From: Parelaphostrongylus tenuis | Taxonomy: Eukaryota; Nematoda; Chromadorea; Rhabditida; Metastrongylidae | Direction of reading: 5' to 3' | Length of the DNA stretch: 64,000 nt | Assembly (NCBI GenBank): GCA_019055375.1 | Contig: JAHQIW010000802.1 | Coordinates: 62,001-126,000, forward strand | In this document: piece after piece, positions 59,300 through 64,000 of the stretch | How the letters are laid out: every line of letters starts with the position of its first letter | Position numbering within the stretch: position 1 is the first letter of the stretch | Made by a program: the position numbers and the translations under genes | Notes under the pieces: model-generated | Seen by the model: the letters and a program-made list of their open reading frames with translations, nothing else | Databases searched by the model: none | What the model was told of the DNA's origin: nothing

Positions 59300-59890
59300 T
59301 GTAATTAGTTTCGTAGAAAGTTCGTGCCGTTCTGGTTTTTTGATATGATCTTTGCAATGAAACTGCTTAAGTTTGGTATCGTTCAATTGCCCACTTTCTT
59401 GCGAACATTTTGATAAACAACTTGCTCATGATTGCTATGAGATGGAGCTATCCTGGGAGCGAAGTCGCTTGCTATTCATGCACGAATGGCGCGAAAGGGA
59501 AAACGCCAGCGAAGCGGCGCGCAAGATTAATTGGGCTTCATGTGGACGGCCCGAGCGCGACTGATCCTCCAAGCTGTTCTCTCTAGCTTTAAACTTCGCG
59601 AACCACTTCGTGGCCGTTCTTTCTGCAACCGTATCGTCGGCCCAAGCTCCATTACTCTTGTGCGCCGCTTCACTGGCGTTTTCCCTCCGCGCCATTCGTG
59701 CATGAGTAACAAGCGAATTAGTTCCCACGACAGCTCCATCTTGAAACAAGTATAAGCAAGTTGTATACCACAATGTTCGCAAGAAAATGCGCAATTGAAC
59801 GGTACCGAAACCATGCAATTGCATTGCAAAAATCATGTTAAAAAACCAAAACGGCATGTACTTTTTACACAATTTATTACATACCGGCCA
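59300..59890. mobile_element. Palindromic element from head-to-head mariner 5' ends
   Basis: Left half, plus strand, reads MELSWERSRLLFMHEWRERE then NASEAARKINWA. Right half, minus strand, reads the same start and further: DDTVAERTATKWFAKFKARE then NSLEDQSRSGRPHEA. This is the mariner amino-terminal helix-turn-helix region (pattern ELIR.LLLHEWR.G.NASEAARKI...WG..TVSERT...WFAKF..G). The outer ends match ('gtgccgttctggtttttt' and 'atgccgttttggtttttt'). No catalytic domain. The minus-strand open stretch (59,435-59,872) is the longest continuous piece. Confidence 0.88.
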
Positions 59891-60759
59891 AATAAAGAAA
59901 TTGTCGACTACTTTAGGTCTGACTCAGATACGTTAAATGATCTAACTTAAATCTACATACAAATTTCAAAGTGACAGATTCTGTAGAGAAAAAATCGATA
60001 TTTTCACGTAATATTAAAGAGTGAAGCATATTTTGGCATGCAAAGAGATGTGAATGCACGGACCAATAACGACTTTACACTCAACCCTTTGGGGACGGCG
60101 TGCATCATATTTGACACACGACTTTTTTGGGATAGTTTTCGCTAAAAAGTTTTTTTTTACCATACATCTAATAGTCCTTTGATAGCTCAAAAAATGACGA
60201 TTCTAACTCTGTGCTTAATTTTCAAAAATGCCTTCTATGTGAGCTGTAGCAGCTAAGAGGAAATTACGTTCCACATTTAGGGCATTGCTTACTTGGCTGG
60301 TACCTGTTCTTAGCTTTTCGCTAGACTTTTAGCATCAATCCGACAGCTTGAATTTTGGTGATTTCAGAACACATTGGGTTTGTGAGATGGTCTTCTTAGT
60401 GTTCTGTAAGAGTCGGAATAAGATTATTTTTTGGAATTCAGTTGTGGATGTAAGTAAGAGTTCTATAAGCACCAGGAGCATGAGAGGTGATTTAGAAAAT
60501 CATGAAGTGTCAAAATAGCCCGAAAAAGTCATGTTTTTTCGAAAAGGATAGAAAACCTTCAATTAAATGACGAAGATCCCGCTATATAGTAACCATTCCA
60601 CGAACAGTTCATATTTCTATATTGTCGCGAGCTTTACACATTAACTCCTTACTAGGTGGTTACCATACATTTATGCCTACTTAATTAAATCCAGTCACAC
60701 TTTCAGCTCCACCTATCACATAGTTCCACATGAGCTTTCAATACAAGATACTCTGTAAG
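59891..60759. other. Unassigned sequence
   Basis: AT-rich, no gene or repeat recognised. Confidence 0.4.
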
Positions 60760-60762
60760 AAT

Positions 60763-61024
60763 GTTCAAACCCTTTTCGAGGATGGTACGTACGCGGTTTA
60801 CGTACGTTTCGGCGGTGTCGCCCGCTTCACCAGAGCCACATGCCCCACACTGAACCCTACTTTGTAGCAGGGGTGGGGGGACGTTATGGTGATAGCACGT
60901 GATATTGCGCCATCACCACTATCTTCAGTCTACTGAGACGTGTGGCTCTAATGAAGCGGGCCATACCGCCGAGCCAATGACATACTAGTCTCGAAAAGGC
61001 TTTGAACATTCTCACAGAGTACAC
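60763..61024. mobile_element. MITE with ~85-base inverted ends related to pLTR hammerheads
   Basis: Left end 'ctgtaagaatgttcaaaccc' and right end, reading inward, 'ctgtgagaatgttcaaagcc'. Each arm contains GGCUCU..UGAAGCGGGC....ACCGCCGA, i.e. stem I GGCU, a core-like CUGGUGA or CUAAUGA, stem II GCGG/CCGC, then GAAACGUA (minus, 60,837-60,800) or GAGCC (plus). It looks like a pLTR hammerhead unit present in inverted duplicate. Confidence 0.72.
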
Positions 61025-61267
61025 TGAATGTTTATAACGAAATTTAAGGGCCGCGGATCAGACGGATTTTACTACACAATTTCATTGCTTTAACATAAAC
61101 TTTCTTTGATGCGATAGCATCGATTTCACATTAGCTCCTATTAAAAGCCATTTTATTTCCTTCCCATCGGAATGTGCACTTGCAACATTTTGCGCTTTGC
61201 ACTTTCTTTCCCATCGATTATAGTCGCGCAATCCTTTGTGCTTTTCCCTTAAAGTAGTGCTTCATCA

Positions 61268-61545
61268 AGAGCGCACGTAGCGCAGTGGTTAGAGGTACTC
61301 GCACACAAGGTCGACGGTTCGATCTCGCGTTCATGGTTCACCAAGTCATTCATCCCTCCGGGAACGGTAAATTGCTACCAGACAGGTCTCAAACTTATCC
61401 GGTAGGATAAGCAGCACTGACTCAACACAGCGGGAGGCCACCGCGAGTCATTGCAGTGGCCTTATATGCATTCAATCACCTCAAACGAAGTTAAAGCGAA
61501 TGCGTGGCTCATCCCTCAAAGATTGATCAACTCCGAGAGCTCTAT
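61268..61545 (+). repeat. SINE-A, best full-length copy
   Basis: tRNA-like head 'gcacgtagcgcagtggttag' (A box) and 'gacggttcgatctcgcg' (B box), junction 'atggttcaccaagtcatt', body 'gaacggtaaattgctaccag' and 'ggccaccgcgagtcattgca', tail 'ttgatcaactccgagagctc'. Used as the reference for the other SINE-A copies. Confidence 0.85.
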
Positions 61546-61734
61546 TCTATCCTTTCGCGCTTCATCAGATGAAGCCTTCGTCGTCGATCCGTCTATAAGC
61601 CTGACCTCAAAACACTCCAATAGTAGTCCCAGAGTCCCTGCGTTTCAGTGTCCCAGTGTTCCACTCAACTTCGTTCTAGCCTATTTACTCAATTGCACAT
61701 CGTCAAATTGCTGAAATAGTAATGCTGATATTGT

Positions 61735-62110
61735 CATAAACAGTCCTCCCAAATGGTTTGCCGCCTCATCGTGGCTAGGTGTTCCTGGGTATCGGACTGT
61801 GAAATACAAAGGGTGATTTAACTCCGAGCAGAGCCACCCCCAAAATGAGAAGGACTCCGACGTTTCCACTCAGATAGCTCAGCCAAGAGTAAACCGCACT
61901 AAGAATGACCGCCGTCTTGGTAGCTATTAGTCGCAAGGTGATAGCATCCCTCTGATCGACAAGGGCCAGCGACTGCTCCAATGTGGGTGGTGATCTGATG
62001 AAGCCCCGATTAGACAACCTCGGGACTGCGGGGACCAAGCAGTTGAACCACTACCTCGCACTGTCAGTGAAGACGGGCCGTCCAAGTATACAAGCAAGCA
62101 AGTCATAAAC
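61735..62110 (+). repeat. Dispersed repeat R1, copy 2
   Basis: Partner of 57,090-57,480. The minus-strand ORF at 61,775-62,038 over it is not conserved in the other copy, so the repeat is probably non-coding. Confidence 0.75.
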
Positions 62111-62544
62111 AGTTATAAGCCAAGCTTGGAATTGTTCTCCGTGCCCAAAGCTAAAAAGTCCCGCGTGGCAAACTTGTACAAAGTCGAGCATTCTCCTTCG
62201 CGTTAGTAATTATTCTCTGCTGAAGTCTAATCGGAAACACTCTACTACCCCACCAGTACACACTACGCGCAGAAATCAACTGCGGTTCTCAAAAGGTTTA
62301 GTGGGGACGCATATGGGGGAATCCGGGGATGAAAATGGACACTTTCTAAATCCCAGCATTTCGCGCAGTCAATTCGTTTCCTCACATTAATCACCTACAA
62401 GGATCTTTGAATACTAAACGAGTCGCCTGGTCGCTGCTTGAGGATTTGTCTTCTTCATGAATGTCGCAGAACGCTGGACGAGACGATTCCCCCGCAGTCT
62501 TGAGTGTGATAGTCGAGCTAAAGAGTTCAGCTGATTGACTACAA

Positions 62545-62635
62545 GAGAGTGCTGGGCGAGGGGTCGAACCGAGGCATTGCTTATCACCTCGCTTTATGAT
62601 ACAATCCACCACTAACAACTGCTCTTCTTCGTGAC
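62545..62635 (-). repeat. tRNA-like sequence
   Basis: The minus strand reads 'ttgttagtggtggattgta' and 'gcctcggttcgacccctcgc' (B box GGTTCGACCCC). The body after it is not one of the SINE families above. Confidence 0.55.
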
Positions 62636-62639
62636 AGTC

Positions 62640-64000
62640 ATAAACATTCAAATAAATAAGTGAAAAGTCACAGATAGGAAGTTAATCTATCGTTTCTTGA
62701 CCTATGAATAACCTAAGCTTTCGATGGATTGTCCAAAGTGAACAGCACAAGGGACATGTTCGAAGTGGTCGCTGAAAACCCAGTATGACAACCCACAGGT
62801 CACAGTGGGCTTCAAAATTTTCTCCAAAAAGGCACCCTTTGAAAAAAAAAAGATATTCTTAGCTTGGATATCAACATAATAGGAACGTTACGACGTAATG
62901 ATAGTACCTTCATAGATCATAAAGTCCAAATATTTATATCACCTGAGCCACAACATAACATCACAATTACACCCGTATACAATGAACATAAAAAGTTATA
63001 AAAACCTTAAAATTAATGAGAAGATATGCACACCTAAAAGGGGATGTCAGAAGAGCCGTAATGTGTTAAATCCCAGTAAAATGAATTGATGCAGCAAATA
63101 TTTTGACAAGCTAAAACTATATATGTACAACGTGGTGCTGATCACATGCCCACACTGTACTTTGAATTAGTTTGAATTCAACTTAATTCCCTTTATGACC
63201 TACATAAAACTACTCCACAAACAATTATACTTTCCGGGATCGTGGACCCACGACCTCTGCACCTCAAATTGACAACTCTGGACGGTCTGCTCCACCCCCT
63301 CTTCATCCCTGAACCCCATTGCGCCACTGCTAAATGCAGCACACTATGGGTTGTTATAGATGCAGAGAAGGTGGGGCACACCGTCCAGAGTTGTCAGCCA
63401 AAGATGAAAAGGCCGTGGTTCACGGCCCCAAAAGGGTCAAGCAAATACAGATCCGTATACCGATACCCTAGAAGGCATGGACGCAAGAGACTACCGGGTA
63501 TACCCTACCCCATAAGGCCACGGAGAGTGGTAATAGAAAATAGACCGTATGGAGGAACTAAGAACTCCGCTTTCTACTGGCCCAAAGTTTCAGCATCGTT
63601 ACAAACAAAAATGAGGGACAAAGTGAAATGAGGACGCTCCTAAGTGACATTCTCTAATGACTGACCAACGATGGCGGTAACTAATGACAACTGAAGCAGG
63701 TATTAACCATTAGATTCCATTTCTTAAAAGTAATGAGATATTTGTTATGAAAGAGTAATCCAGCCGTTTTTGCACATGAAACATGATAACAAGCACTCTT
63801 GACTAGCCATCAAGGAAGACAAATAATAAAGGAAATGAGGACACCGTCCCAACGAGTTCTAACAGATCTACAACCTTGAGAAATAAAGCAGAACGTTACA
63901 CTTTCTTCATCCATAGGCAACCGATCGGAGAGATGAAAAACTGCTGGACGATTCACTTGAATTCATCGTCATATAACTCCATATGGAGCGATTTCGTCGC
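62640..64000. other. Unassigned sequence with a 27-bp inverted repeat
   Basis: A plus-strand open stretch of 129 codons (63,242-63,631) has a basic carboxy-terminal half (RYPRRHGRKRLPG) but no recognised domain. 63,270-63,296 and 63,370-63,396 are inverted copies (25 of 27 positions) within it. Confidence 0.45.

Noticed and set aside
1..64000. Bacterial features (operons, ribosome binding sites, CRISPR, insertion sequences)
   Set aside because: Gene structure, repeats and base composition are eukaryotic; no regularly spaced direct repeats were seen.

Overview
The window is eukaryotic: AT-rich, with no long ORFs, short spliced exons, microsatellites and decayed transposons everywhere. The repeat mixture (mariner, RTE-type non-LTR, Penelope-like, tRNA-headed SINEs, many fold-back elements), small introns, and an AG acceptor directly in front of a start codon (typical of spliced-leader trans-splicing) suggest a nematode, plausibly a strongylid. 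The phylum is a fairly firm inference; the species is not.

One gene can be reconstructed with confidence: a 12-exon minus-strand gene at 51,170-59,075. It encodes about 500 residues and looks like INTS14 (VWA9), a subunit of the Integrator complex. Exon phases agree at every junction. Its introns hold SINEs, a mariner nested inside a SINE, a MITE and tRNA-like fold-backs. A second, weak protein-coding candidate (47.2-47.6 kb, faintly Rad9-like) is a single open segment.

Layout. 1-8.8 kb: mostly unexplained sequence with a mariner copy (2.0-2.7 kb) and a hammerhead-like relic (6.9 kb). 8.85-10.14 kb: RTE retrotransposon relic. 15.2-18.4 kb: large fold-back element, a mariner-derived palindrome, a GC hairpin and a SINE cluster. 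19.06-26.7 kb and 31.03-43.35 kb: two diverged copies of one ancient segmental duplication in the same orientation, each later invaded by different elements. 26.74-29.91 kb: Penelope-like element with long repeats, broken reverse transcriptase and GIY-YIG endonuclease. 30.5-31.0 kb: fold-back with hammerhead cores. 43.8-45.3 kb: tRNA-like fold-back and mariner. 49.6-49.9 kb: mariner fragment. 51.2-59.1 kb: INTS14. 59.3-62.1 kb: mariner-derived palindrome, MITE, SINE and a dispersed repeat. 62.6-64 kb: unassigned.

The most unusual content is RNA-like. A family of short inverted-repeat elements carries a hammerhead ribozyme core in each arm, with covarying base pairs in stem I (24.4-24.9 kb, 30.5-30.9 kb, relic at 6.9 kb). 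Related GGCU/AGCC-type hammerheads sit in Penelope repeats. A second family consists of fold-backs whose two arms are tRNA-like, with internal A/B boxes pointing outward. All homology calls were made by eye from remembered family patterns; no search was run.
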